From Silene conica (Eukaryota; Streptophyta; Magnoliopsida; Caryophyllales; Caryophyllaceae): a stretch of DNA of 64,000 bases. Both the position numbers and the translations under genes were made by a program. Location of the stretch: assembly GCA_029255685.2 (NCBI GenBank), contig CM055312.2:27994203-28058202 (forward strand), given 5' to 3'. A model generated the notes under the pieces. The model saw only the letters and a program-made list of their open reading frames with translations, made no database searches and was not told the DNA's origin. Below, piece after piece: positions 1 through 11,366 of the stretch (position 1 is its first letter; the number at the start of each line of letters is the position of its first letter).

Positions 1-117
1 CACATATTATTATGGTCACGTACCAGTGTAACATAAACCTATGCTTTTGAGCAATATAATTGACGCTGCGTCTTCATGGGCAACATGGATTTCCTTCTAT
101 ATGGTTATCTGGAAATC

Positions 118-593
118 TTATAGAAATGAGTAGGAAGAATTCCATACTCCCATCACATGACTTTTTTTTGGTTGTTAGACGCATAATCTTGCCTTACTAC
201 ATACTTCCTCCATTCGTATCCAAACTACACATATTCCTTTTTAATCCATTCATATCCAAACTACCACTTTCCTAATAAAGCAAAGAAAATGACTAAAGTG
301 TCCTTATGGACAACCTTTATTTACATAAAATTTATTTACATAAAATACCATTAAATGACCCACCATTAATCAACCATCACACATTTAAGGTAACAAAAAA
401 ACGTCTAACACACTTCCAATTGTATTTCAATAGTTCTTTAACATGTTTCTTAATATTTGTGCAAAAAACAAATATACACTTTGGATTTGAATGGAGGAAG
501 TAAATTCTTATAGAAATGAGTAGGAAGAATTCCATAATCCCATCACAATGTGACTTGTTTTTGGTTGTTAGACGCAGTATCTTCCCTTACTAC
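118..593 (+). repeat. direct duplication flanking a MITE
   Basis: A segment of about 83 bp at 118-200 recurs at 508-593 with few changes. Both copies begin TTATAGAAATGAGTAGGAAG and end TTACTAC. The MITE at 202-502 lies between them. A MITE alone makes only a 2-bp target duplication, so the flanking copy points to a tandem duplication or unequal exchange around it. Confidence 0.8.
202..502. mobile_element. Stowaway-like MITE
   Basis: The ends are inverted repeats of about 23 bp. The left end reads TACTTCCTCCATTCGTATCC, and the reverse complement of the right end is nearly the same. TA at both edges and the CTTCCTCC-type terminus fit Stowaway (Tc1/mariner) MITEs. It is about 300 bp long, AT-rich, and carries no gene. 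Confidence 0.75.
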
Positions 594-605
594 GTGAATG
601 CTCAG

Positions 606-3600
606 TGTACAGACAGGGAGTGGTTGCACTAACCGGAGGAAAAGCCTAATTCTGGGACTCATGCGATCTTGCAGAGAGAAGGAGATGAAATTTCTCGTCA
701 GGACCTTGGTGAGTTAATCCTGGAATGTGTTGTAAGATCAAATCATATGAGAAATGGTTGTTTCTATGGTGTCTAGATTCTGGAATCCGAGTTAATCCTG
801 GAATGTGTTATCATATCAAATCGTGCAAGAAATGGTTGTTTCTACGGTGTCTAGATTCTGGGATCTACGCATTCTCCTAATAAATAGTATTTGTTGTGTG
901 AGTGATACTTGAAAAAGATGCTTTTGTTCTCACTTATGGCTCCCTTCATATTTCAAATTTTATAGTCTTTTGATACATAAAAACTAGGCACATGTAGAAT
1001 TTAATTTGGTGGGAATTACAATGAGTGATTTTGTGTCATAGCTATAGAGTATAGACTATAGAGTAAATTATTTGTTTTGGGACTTTATCCTCACTGAGGT
1101 ATTCTTACTTCTGCTCCATTATACACGGTATTAGGTTACTAATTTATTTCTATAGCTGTGGAATGTGGTGCAATCAGAGGTTCTAGACATTTTTGTGTCA
1201 TCGACATATTAAACTGATCATTTAGGAACTCCTAGAAAATTAAAATCCGCATATGCATTGGTGAGATGTTAGCTCTATACAGTACGCCTGCTAGAATATC
1301 GAAAAAACCCTAGCAGGCTTCTCACTCGTTTTCAATCAGATGATGTATCCCTTCATGGGCTTTAGTGATTGAGGAACTTCTAGCTGAGAACCTATTTAAT
1401 AATGTTGTTTCTTGATGTAATGAGATTGGGATAAGGTAGTTCATGTTCACCAATGGTATATGCAACTGAGTCAATTGAGTGTGTATGGGATGTTGCTATT
1501 GTGCAGTCTAGAGAGTCTCTTTGACTTCTCAAAAATATTTGTTTTGTAGGCAAGGAACTTGAGAATTGGTGCCACAATGAGGACCATTCTTCCGGCCTTG
1601 GCTCAAGCAGTTGCTTTGAACTCCCTTTCAAGTTTTGCTAAAGGACCTGTCAAAAACTCCAAGGAATTACTCCAGGTTTGACGCCTGCGTTTGCTGATGT
1701 ACCATTTTTCTAAAATTTAGCTCTTGTCATTTAATAATGCTGCTGCTGCTTCCGTTTCTTTATATTTGCTATTACTTTTGCTTGAAGGGTCTCTCTGCCG
1801 TTGTTGTTGACGCTTATAATGTTCTTCCTGATTTGGTAAGTTGTGCTCTCTCTCTCTCTCTCTCTGTTAAATGTCTATGCTGTGGTGAACCAGTTTGATG
1901 GTAGTTAGACAACTTGAATTGGTACATGCAATGAGAGACTACAAAGACCAATATATAGTTGGTGCTACGCATAGAAATAGGCATAGATTTGTCAACCAAT
2001 GTCTATGCTGTGGTGAACTAATTTGATGGTAGTTAGGCAACTTGAATTGGTACATGCAATGAGAGACTAAGACCAATTTATAGTTGGTGCTACACATAGA
2101 AATAGGCATAGATTTGTCAACCAACTTCCTTTTCATATTAGCATAGTTAGATTTTTTTTAAACTATTCAAATTTTTGGTTTCGGTATCTTACATATATAC
2201 CATGCTTGTTATGTTATGAAGAGTGTTTTGGTGCCTTCTCTTATGACTAAAGGCATAGAATTTTCAGCGACTACATTGACTATGCTACCTGGTATTCCAA
2301 TCAAGCCTATGCTTGCTAAGTAAGTTCTTCTCTTGGTTAATTACTTTCTGTTTTCCGAAAGTTCTATTGGCTTTACATTTGTTTTATGTTATTGTGTCTT
2401 TCCATAATTAATTGTTCCTTTCTGCGGTAGAATAACTAATGGGGTTGCACAAGTGTTGAAGCTGTTTCAGAATAGAGCGTTTACCTGTGAGTATAAGTAA
2501 GTCCCATCTTTAATGTGTTGCGTGTATATTTCAGATCCAACTTCTGCCTGGCAGGAATATTCTTAAGTGACACAATTATTATTTTTTTTTGTATTTTTCG
2601 CTTTTTCTCAACTCAGCTGTTAGATGGTAACAATATGTTAATTTCAAGGTGAACTAGAAATTATGTTTGACTATCTTGATTGCATCAGAATGATCCCCTT
2701 TGCACCTGTCTTCTGGCACAAATTGGTCGTTCAAACATAATATAACGTTTTGTTCGGTTTGTGGGTTTCCTGTATGGTATGGATGTTAGTTGACGAGTCC
2801 TTGTATTTTTCAGCGTTTTGAAAAATCACAAGTGATCGCTTTTCTCGAGTTACTTTCCCTTCATGATTGTTGATGCCCAATAAATAATCAATAGAGTCCG
2901 TTTATTGTCTTTTAATTCTCGACCTAATTGTTCATAAAAAATGCCTTCGCTAACGAATTTCCCTGGATCAACTTTTTAAATACTTGGTGAATTTTCCCAC
3001 ATCTGTAGATATGATGGCCAACGTGCCCAAATTCACAAACTTGATGACGGTTCTGTGCGCATCTTTTCAAGAAATGGGGATGAAACATCGAAAAGATTCC
3101 CAGATGTGGTACATATTATCCAGGAATTATGTAAACCATCTGCAGTATCTTTTATCTTAGATGCAGAGGTAGCTTCTGTGTTCTGATTTGTTTCCTTTAT
3201 TTTTCCTGTATGAGGTAAATTTTCTTCTGTCTTTTTAGTGGATGAGGTATTTCTGGTTTTAGGTTGTTGGAATTGATCGCGTGAATGGGCACAAATTCTT
3301 ATCTTTCCAAGAATTATCTACACGAGAGAGAGGCAGTAAAGTGTCGTTGGCGACAGTGGATAAAATAAAGGTTGCATCCATCATGTTTATGCGTGCCATC
3401 AATTTAAGACATTTCTATTATTTGGTTGTATCTCAGAATCTGCTCCTTGTCTTTTTACTGCCAGTCTGCTGCTTAAATAATTAATAGAAAGTGATTCATT
3501 TAGCATTTTAACAGTCTGATGTACCAACAAACATAGCTTTACTTGTCTTCCTTTAGAATTGAGACTCTGAAAGATTTTTGTTTTGCTCTTTCACAGTGAT

Positions 3601-6600
3601 GTTATCTGAAAGTTTGTCAATTGGTTCACTATTTTTAAAATCTTGTCATTGTGTGGTTCAATTCTTGTGAAAAAAGGTATCTTATTATTAGACCGGTAGG
3701 ACTTGCTTGTCAATGGTAAAATTTACTTTTCATGATGATGTTTTTAGAATGTAGAGCATAAGCAGTTGCTTGAAAAAACCTTTTTATATGAATGGGATAT
3801 CAACTTTTCATCACTTTGTTATTTGTGCTTCCGATGAATATATTTCTATTGAAAATATTTAAGTTGGGCCTGTGAGTATACTTGTGTGTCTCTGATGTAT
3901 TAGAGAAGAATCTCTTTTTTATTTTGTGATTGTACCTCTACCCCACATTCTGAAGCATAAGCTGTTAACTTGTAATTCTCTCTGTCTTGACTTACGTGAG
4001 TCTCACACCTAAAATCTATTTTAGTGCACGACTCCTTTTCGACGTGTTCTTACTTCTGCTAGTTATTTTACGCTTATCCTCCGTTTTATTGATTCTTGTT
4101 CGCGTTGAATTCTGGTTTGCAGGTTGATATTTGTGTCATTGTGTTCGATGTCATGTTTGTCAACGGAGGAAAGTAATCATCTGGACTCATCATCCTAAAT
4201 TTTTGCTTTGTGAAGTCTTTCATTTTGTTTATGTTGGTTTGTTTTCTGTTTTTTGTCTGTATAGTAGTCTCTTTCAATCTGTGAAAGCATGTGCACATCA
4301 AACACTGATGCTTATGTTAGAGACCATAAAGAGTGCATTTTTGGTGTCATTACAAGTAAAGAAGGTGAAAAATAGGAAACTGCGGATGCTCATTACAAGA
4401 GAGAGTATCTCCTACATTCATCAATTGAAACAGAGGATCCTCGATCAAAATCACTGTGCTATTTGTTTCTTTTATTGATTGGGACTACATTACCTGGCCT
4501 CTTTAGTTTCCACGTGAAAGCTTTTGTTGGATATAGCACCCACCTAAAGTCTTGGTCACTTGTGTGTGTGGTAATGTGGGAATATATCCCCCAACCCCTA
4601 AAACCATAATTACTTTCTAAGTTTGGTTGAGGTTCCATTACAGTAAGACACGTTCTCAGGCTCATTCACAAACTTTCTAGTTGCGGTAGTTTGATGTGTG
4701 ATAACTACCGAGTAATGAACCTCCACTTTCAAATTCACGCCTAGACTAGATTACTTAGCTGTTCAAAATGGATTTTTCTCCATGGTCTTGCCATGAACCA
4801 AATAAATTACTTGATGTATCTCTTCAATGATTGCAGGCCTTGCCATGAATTTTGGGGTTTCACTTTATTCGAATTCATATATGGGCTTTTCCTAATTTTT
4901 TGTGGGCTTCTGCATGCATCTGAGCTCCTAATTAAATGGCTGAGATGATGCACATAATCTTTCTGTTTCTTAACTTTGTTTGCATGATATATCTATGAAT
5001 AGTTAATTTAACTCGTGCTGATGTAAATTAGTTTCCATTATCCTTATGCTCAATCAAACATATTATGTTGATCCAGGCTGCTGGCTAGCCCTCTCCGGAA
5101 ACGACGGCGATGTATGAATGACAGCTCACTTTTTTTGCCATTGGAATAAATTTACTGGTGCTGAACTTAAGATAAATTCTTTTTATTCTTGGTGTACTCA
5201 TAGGTATGAAAGAGCTCTTCCAAGGTGAAAAACCAGGTTTCTTTGAGTACGCACAGGAAATGACAGTAAGTCTTATCTATGCTTGATAAGTTCGTCGAAT
5301 TTGGCCTTTTAACTGCTATTATTATGACAATTGCCTTGTCATGAAGGTAGAAGCAGAAGATGCTCGTCCAGATTCCGAAGTGACTGTAACAAGGATTAAT
5401 ACTTTTCTTGAAGATTCATTTCAATCCTCCTGTGAAGGAATTATGGTTAAATCATTGGATGTTGATGCTGCCTATATTGCTTCAAAACGCGCTGACACGT
5501 GGCTAAAGGTGCAGCATTACATCGTATATCTAATTTCTGTCTACCTTTTGAACAACATTACCCCAGTAGCCCAGTGCCTCAACTGTTTCTGCGTTATAGT
5601 GAGGGGAAGTTTACCTGTGTAAATAGTCTCATAAAATTTGTGAATACTCTGCTCGCAATTCTCTTAGGGTCGTGCTTTTTCACAAACGAAATTTACTCTT
5701 TCACATACTTCTTTTACACTTTTACCCTCATATTTTTAGTCTCTCATTCAGAAGTCAGAACCCAACACAATTTTACCTACAACACCACCACCGTCCACTA
5801 CCACCACGCACCATCTACTGTCACACCAACCACCCAGCAGCCACTACTCTCCCTCACTGCCCACTTGTCCACAACCCCAATAATAATTATCATTAACATT
5901 AAAAATAGTAGATGGTTCAAGTACCTTGAGTAGATTCGCATGACCCAATAATTTAGGATCGATTTTCTGCAATCTTCCTTCCACTTAGCATGTGACATAC
6001 GCGACATACGTCCTTTTACCAATTGTGAACACAGTTAGGCGCACTTATCAAATCCCCTTTGAGTCAACATATCTAAAGTCACATTCAATTCATAATTTCA
6101 TGATTTTCGTTAACCTATTTCAAGGCATGCAAATATTTTATTGAAAATTTATAATAATTTAAACAACTTACAACAAATAATATTGGTAATTGATAAATAA
6201 ATAAAATAATTCATTGTTAAATGAGTTAAGATCGATTATTGAAGTCTTTTGAGTAATTTGATTAGGTTGGAGATTACAAGGGTAATAGACGGAAAGTTAA
6301 TGACAAAATGTATGTGAAAGAGTAAAGTTCGTATGTGAAAAAGTATTTCCGTTCTCTTATTACCAATTTTCTTTAACAAAATTGTATTTCTTAGTGGAAA
6401 CCTCCCTGTTCAGGTGAAGCGAGATTATCTTGATGGCCTAGGTGACTCCTTCGATTTGGTACCTATTGGTGCTTGGCATGGCAATGGGAGAAAAGCAGGA
6501 TGGTAATTTTAAATAAATCCAAATTTTCATTTTGCTCCTTCAACGGGATAAATAAATTTCTATGTTGTGCTCTTATGATAGTGTATTGAGAGGTTCGTGT

Positions 6601-8049
6601 AACCTTAATCCCAAAATGAAAATATACTCCCTTCATCCCATTTATATTGTCATCATTTGTTATCAACTTTGGTCATTACTTTCTTTAAGCATATGAAAAG
6701 AAAACAGGTAATTTGCGATATTTGGTTCACAAAACAAATATTTTCATAATTTTCATTTTCAAAAAGTTGTAGCTATTGTAGACTGTGAAAATACTCTGCC
6801 AAAGTAGACTCCGGTAATCATCATAGTCAAATAGGGACCACATAAATGGGATAGAGAGATTACTTACAGAAATGTGATTAATTTACCTTGTTTGCTACCA
6901 TTTTAGGTATAGCCCTTTCCTTGTGGCATGTTATAATCCTGATACAGAGGAATTTGAAAGTGTGTGCCGTGTTATGTCAGGGTTCTCTGATTCTTTTTAC
7001 ACAGAGGTAACTTTCAACTGTATCTCATTGGCAATTACTTTTACATCCGTTTTCTAATTTTAAATTTTTAGGGTTTGTTTGGATGGGGGATTTGAAGAGA
7101 AAGGGAAGGAAAGGACCTGATTTATAGTAAATCCTTTCTTTGGTTAGCCAACTGGGTTGGAGCGGTGTATGGAGGGGGAAATTGAAGGATCCATTTTCCT
7201 AAGTTACAAGCCTAATTAATATTTTTCTAACCCAGGAAAGATTTGGAGCAAGAACTCCCTTTCAGCCTTACTCCATTCTCTCTCCCTCCCCATTCCCTCT
7301 TTTTCGGACAAAGGCTTATTTAAGTTATGTATCAAAAAATTTAATTAGGTCAAGAACTATGTTCCTGTCTCATTGTAATTTTGTAATACTTCGAGTACCC
7401 ATGTCCAGCATCTGGCTCCTGACTCTCGAATAGTAGTGTGACCTTTGGACACTCCATTTCTTCGTAAAACATGTTCGATAATCGGACAGACACCCATGGG
7501 CCATTTCGAACATTTCTAAGAGCCCTAACAGTGTCTGACGAACATTGGTGAAAGAGTTGTCATGATCTATTAGGTTTTTTTGCTTCATGTGAATCTTTAC
7601 TTTGCTCTAATTTTAATCCGAACATTTCTAAGAGTCCTAACAGTGTCTGTCGAACATTGGTGAAGGAGTTGTCATGATCTATCAGGGTTTTTGCATCATG
7701 TGAATCTTTACTTTGCTCTAATTTGGATTTAATCAAGCAGATGAAAGACTTCTTCTCTGAAGACAAGATCTTATACAAGAGGCCTGTGTATTATAGAACA
7801 GATGAATCTCCTGATATGTGGTTTCCAGCTGAAATAGTGTGGGAGATAAGAGGTGCAGACCTAACGGTGTCACCTGTTCACAAAGCTGCTGTTGGAATTG
7901 TTCATCCTTCCCGAGGCATTTCTATGCGGTTCCCGAGATTTATACGTTCTCTCTCAGACAGACGACCGGAAGACTGCAGTACATCTACAGATATTGCTGA
8001 TATTTTTAATTCTCAAACTCGGAAAATGGATCTAACTAGCAGTCATTAA
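606..8049 (+). CDS. LIG6: DNA ligase 6, C-terminal part (partial at 5' end)
   Basis: ATP-dependent DNA ligase of the plant LIG6 type, a nuclear enzyme that seals nicks and is linked to DNA repair and seed vigour in Arabidopsis. I read 14 exons: 606-708, 1550-1675, 1788-1835, 2222-2319, 2431-2496, 3009-3168, 3263-3370, 4123-4172, 5077-5111, 5204-5265, 5347-5508, 6414-6502, 6907-7006 and 7741-8049. All have GT/AG borders with matching phases, giving 504 codons without a stop. The first exon reads LMRSCREKEMKFLVRTL. The catalytic motif KYDGQR spans exons 5-6, with the active lysine codon split by the intron. SRNGDE, CEGIMVKSLD, WLKVKRDY and the end QTRKMDLTSSH follow. These match LIG6 rather than LIG1, which has ALGQAAVYN and a different C-terminus. 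The SNM1-like N-terminal half of LIG6 would be upstream of the window. Long introns hold MITEs and tandem duplications, but no exon is damaged, so it is probably functional. Confidence 0.9.
711..866 (+). repeat. 78-bp tandem duplication in a LIG6 intron
   Basis: Two copies (711-788 and 789-866), each starting GAGTTAATCCTGGAATGTGT, begin right at the 5' splice site after exon 606-708. Only the first copy keeps the GT of the donor. They differ at several bases, so the event is not recent. Confidence 0.85.
1871..2125 (+). repeat. 128-bp tandem duplication in a LIG6 intron
   Basis: Two copies (1871-1998 and 1999-2125) begin ATGTCTATGCTGTGGTGAAC and end GTCAACCAA. They differ by only a handful of bases. 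A short (CT)n run at about 1849-1864 precedes them. Confidence 0.9.
5667..6351. mobile_element. MITE with long terminal inverted repeats, 8-bp target duplication
   Basis: The left end begins GGGTCGTGCTTTTTCACAAA. The reverse complement of the right end begins CGGAAATACTTTTTCACATA. Similarity continues for about 40 bp through TTTACTCTTTCACATAC. It is flanked by TTCTCTTA at 5659-5666 and 6352-6359. The 8-bp duplication with long TIRs fits a Mutator-like or hAT-like non-autonomous element. It sits in the LIG6 intron before exon 6414-6502 and has no coding capacity. Confidence 0.75.
6625..6863. mobile_element. degenerate Stowaway-like MITE
   Basis: The left edge reads TACTCCCTTCATCCCATTTA. The right edge, reversed, contains TATCCCATTTATGTGGTCCC. 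The CTCCCTCCGTCCC-like inverted ends and its place in a LIG6 intron suggest an old Stowaway copy. The borders are approximate. Confidence 0.55.
7507..7730 (+). repeat. 112-bp tandem duplication before the last LIG6 exon
   Basis: Copies at 7507-7618 and 7619-7730 begin CGAACATTTCTAAGAG and end TTTGCTCTAATTT. The second copy runs almost into the acceptor of the last exon (7741), so the duplication may have doubled the branch-point region. Confidence 0.85.
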
Positions 8050-8589
8050 CCTTGCACTCTATCAAATTGTACAGTACTCTGTACTTGGGTAATTAGGTTC
8101 ATGAACATGAATGTATATTGTTGCGTAGGTTTTGTTTGTAAAGCTTAAGCCCTAAAGTTTTCCCTGTAAATGAAAAAGGCTCGCCTATTTTGTACTAGAT
8201 TCTAAGAGACTGCCCTAGGCAGGAGATTGGCCTATTTTGTTCAATCAAGGTGTTATGTTAAAGACGACACTATCTGGTTTCAGCCTAGACGTGTGGTTTG
8301 TATATTATGCGCAAGTTAGAAAATTTCAATTGTCTTCATTCATGTTAAAAATGGAGTTAGAGATTGGCCTAGGTTTTGGTGGGAAACAAAACCTTTTCTA
8401 CACAAAAAAAGGTGATTGTATACTTGAAAGAAAGTCTCACATTTCCGAAAACTAAAGTTTTGAAGAAATAGAGGTTATATTTCTTTTGAATTTAGCAACG
8501 TTTGTTTGCAAATTTTGTAACACTGTTCTTTTTATTAACTAATTCTCATTTAATTTATATATCTGTGCATCACAACTTTTGTGCAAGGC
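8050..8589 (+). other. LIG6 3' flank
   Basis: This is the AT-rich sequence after the LIG6 stop. The first 150-200 bp are presumably 3' UTR, but I see no clear polyadenylation signal. A 72-codon open frame at 8237-8455 has no recognisable motif and is not called. Confidence 0.5.
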
Positions 8590-8636
8590 GGCCTGTATAG
8601 AGCAGTAACCCATGTGCATGGTGCGTGATGAATAGT
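8590..8636 (+). repeat. left arm of a distant inverted repeat
   Basis: This segment includes GTGCATGGTGCGTGATGAAT. Its reverse complement resembles 22211-22260 across roughly 45-55 bp, including TTCATCACGCAC. The two arms lie 13.6 kb apart and bracket all the captured gene fragments. No clear target duplication is seen outside them. They could be eroded MULE-type terminal repeats or two copies of one small repeat. Confidence 0.6.
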
Positions 8637-8650
8637 CTCCTCTTTGTCTT

Positions 8651-9612
8651 CTTGTGATTTCTTTACCTTCTGTTGCTTCCTCATTTTCACTTCTCCATTC
8701 TCTTCATACTCCCACATTCTCTCCATACTCCCTCATTCTTCTTCGGATTCACTTGGAGTTGGAGACGGCTGGTGATGGTAGTGTTGGCGACGATGATGAT
8801 AATGTTGTCTTCTTCTTCATCCTCAACTACCTCACTCCAATCAATTTTCTAGGGTTCATAATATCCCCAAATTATCAAATCACCTGGAAAATTTAAAATC
8901 CCTCAACGCGACATGGATTATTGTTAACATAATCCATGGATTATTGTTTGTCTAGGATTATTGTTGACATAAACATATGACAGGTATCTCTCCTCCATCA
9001 AATTTTACTCCCTCTACTCCATTTCGTTCCTCCTATTTTACGAAATTCCCCCTAAATTCAATATTTGGTGTGAGTTTGGTTAGGTTTATCAGTGTGTGTG
9101 AAAGGTTGATCAAGGTATACTGTGGTTAGAGTTTGATTGAAGTTGGGCTACTTTTAATTTGTGGATGGTGTTTTTTTTCCAGATTTTATGTAATCCTTCG
9201 TGGATCGGGCACAATTAAGAGGTTAGCTCCTTATTGTTATCTATTTGTTATCCTATTTCTACCTTTCTTTTTAACCTTTCTTTTCTTTAAATGTAGATGA
9301 GATGGATAACTCCATTACATGATATCTACAGAATGGACTATTTGGTTAATTTTTGCATACATGCAATAATATTGGTCATTTCCTGTGATTTTCGGCTATG
9401 AACAGAGACATTAATGTAAACCAGACCTGCATTTCTACCATCCGTCTGACAAAGAATATATAAGGTAAACAAATGACTGGGATGGAGGGAGTGCCATTTT
9501 TTTTGTGAAAAACTTACTCATGTTTTAAAAGTGGACATGTTGTTTGTGTGTGTTCTTTTCTCCCACCAGCAAATAAGTCATAGCTTAGATCTGATTGATG
9601 TCCATGCGTGAG
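8651..9612. other. non-coding, with MITE-like ends
   Basis: No exon is recognised between the left inverted-repeat arm and the first protease exon. ACTCCCTCTACTCC at about 9007 and GGGATGGAGGGAGT at about 9479-9492 are opposed Stowaway-type ends that may bound an old MITE of about 490 bp. The interior was not matched, so they may be ends of two different elements. Confidence 0.35.
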
Positions 9613-10262
9613 CAAATAACACGATTGAGTTCTCTCTGAGGGAAAATAACACTGGCTCCTTTCCACGTGGTCTTTCTCTAATGCTTCGGTCTATTGTAAG
9701 CCATACCTGTTTTGAGTCTTCTTTCCTCTGCAACCCTCCGTTCCCCTCACATTGATCATCTCCGCTTACCTATGGAATTGTTGGTGCAGGGTAAATGGAT
9801 ATATGATATGGATCCCTTTGAGCCTCTAAGGTGGGAAGAACCACTGAAGAAACTCAAGGCTAGAATATCGCAGGAGGGTCCAAAAGCTGTTTTCTGCCCT
9901 CTAATAGAAAAGTTTATCCTGAACAATCCTCATTGTGTTACAGTTGAAATGCAGGTGACATTTCTTACTCTTTTCTGCTATGGAGAAAACTCAGATTTAC
10001 TTTCTTCATCAGCTTCATACAAACGTAATTATTTTATTGTCAGCCTGATCTGGAACTAGCTGCTCGGGACGAGGCCGCTGAAAAAGAAATTTTGGAGAAG
10101 GTCAAGGCAAACATGACAGAAGAAGATTTGGCGGAGTTGACTCGTGCCACTCAAGAGTTACGCTTAAAGCAAGAAACTCCAGATCCATCTGAAGCTTTAG
10201 GCGTTGATCCAAGTCTCCCTCTGCATGACATTCCAAAGAAGCCTATTGATATACCAACCGAG
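9613..10262 (+). pseudogene. internal fragment of presequence protease (PreP)
   Basis: PreP is the mitochondrial and plastid zinc metalloprotease (M16C) that degrades targeting peptides. Three exon pieces remain with introns between them. The piece at about 9613-9695 encodes NNTGSFPRGLSLMLRSI, 9790-9954 begins GKWIYDMDPFEPLRW, and 10044-10262 includes MTEEDLAELTRATQ and ends in the linker before the second half. Splice borders at 9790, 9954, 10044 and 10262 are good, and the frame is open. The catalytic N-terminal exons and the whole C-terminal half, which should follow with a GDINGVKVL-like stretch, are absent. It is therefore a captured fragment of roughly 155 codons of a protein of about 1000 residues. 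The first exon border is weak. Confidence 0.85.
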
Positions 10263-10465
10263 GTTGTAATCTTGTGCCCATAATTTACTTGTCTACAATA
10301 GGCTGCAATCATCGTAACAGTCAGTGCGTCCCCGTAGTGTATAGAAATCAACATTCGTACCCAACATAAACCTGGTCTTGTTACACTCTTCATTTTAAAG
10401 CAAACGTAAATAAATGAGTATTTGTTTAATTTTACATTTTTATCACGATATGATGATATTCATTC

Positions 10466-10540
10466 GTTATTGTTATTGTTATTGTTATTGTTATTGTTAT
10501 TGTTATTGTTATTGTTATTGTTATTGTTATTGTTATTGTT
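10466..10540 (+). repeat. hexanucleotide microsatellite (GTTATT)n
   Basis: About 12.5 perfect copies of GTTATT, in non-coding DNA just after the PreP fragment. Confidence 0.98.
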
Positions 10541-11366
10541 AGACATAGGGTTGTTTCAATTCGATTAGGTTAGCGTGTTGAGCAATTGTGGCGGATTCAG
10601 AAAATTTTCTTTCCACGGCTCTTGTGAAAATATTAAGGTTCATTTTACATAAAGGTATAGATTTTATCATTTACCCTAAAAATTGGGCCTAGTGCACAAA
10701 AAAATTGTCTCCGATCCCCCAAGAACCCGGTTTTTATGGATAGTTTTGTTAGTAATCGGTAAATTTTTTTGAGATTTAGGCTCTAACCTTCGTTGTAAAG
10801 TACACGAAAAGAATTGATGTAGAGGTTAATTACTGAAATGAGAATAGGATTATTCCTACTCTTCATGGTTTGGTGTAATTCCAATGATCATTTGTGACGA
10901 GCAGTATCCGTCACAAGCTTGTGTTGACTGCAATTCCAATTCACTGTTATATTTCAATGGTTGTTTTTATACACTTACGTAAACTTGAATCACCAAAATG
11001 ATCAACCAAACACGCGCTAAGGTATAATTAAGTGATTAGTGAATCAAGTGACTTTCTTTGATCGATATTTTACTGGGATTGTGTTTAAGTTAATCATCAA
11101 TCCATGGCTTAACTTCAATTATCAGACTTAAATCTTCAGAGCCGGGATTATGTACACTTCCAGCAGTACTCAACCCGGACAAGATATGAAGTCCAACATG
11201 TTTTCTTTAATTGGTGTTGAAGTTTTCGGAGATGTTGGTCGTAGCATAAACTTAGGTACATTCTCACTGGAAATGTACTCTGCATTTCATGTAATCTTGA
11301 ATTTGTGCATCTTGACATCTTGTTCTTCTCTTAGGCTGTAATAGTTTCGGCTTGTGTAACTGACAG
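10541..11366. other. spacer without recognised gene
   Basis: AT-rich sequence between the PreP and TraB fragments. TTTGTGACGAGCAGTATCCG at 10890-10909 resembles the ends of the MITE at 23309-23478. An open stretch at 11150-11341 could include exon-like sequence joined to the TraB fragment, but I cannot assign it. Confidence 0.4.

Larger units (their letters stand above)
1..605. other. non-coding left edge, presumably LIG6 intron
   Basis: No exon is recognisable here. The first ligase exon starts at about 606 after an AG acceptor, so this is best read as the preceding intron, carrying a MITE and a short direct duplication. The earlier ligase exons, which encode the N-terminal half in known LIG6 proteins, would lie left of the window. 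Confidence 0.5.

Noticed and set aside
1849-1866. (CT)n run as a regulatory element
   Set aside because: A short intronic microsatellite with no supporting context.
606-8049. Call as DNA ligase 1
   Set aside because: The first exon, PALAQAVALNS and the QTRKMDLTSSH end fit LIG6. LIG1 has ALGQAAVYN, CEGLIIKTLD and a different tail.
8654-8896. 80-codon frame with a hydrophobic start
   Set aside because: CT-rich low-complexity sequence without any family motif. It lies just inside the inverted-repeat arm.
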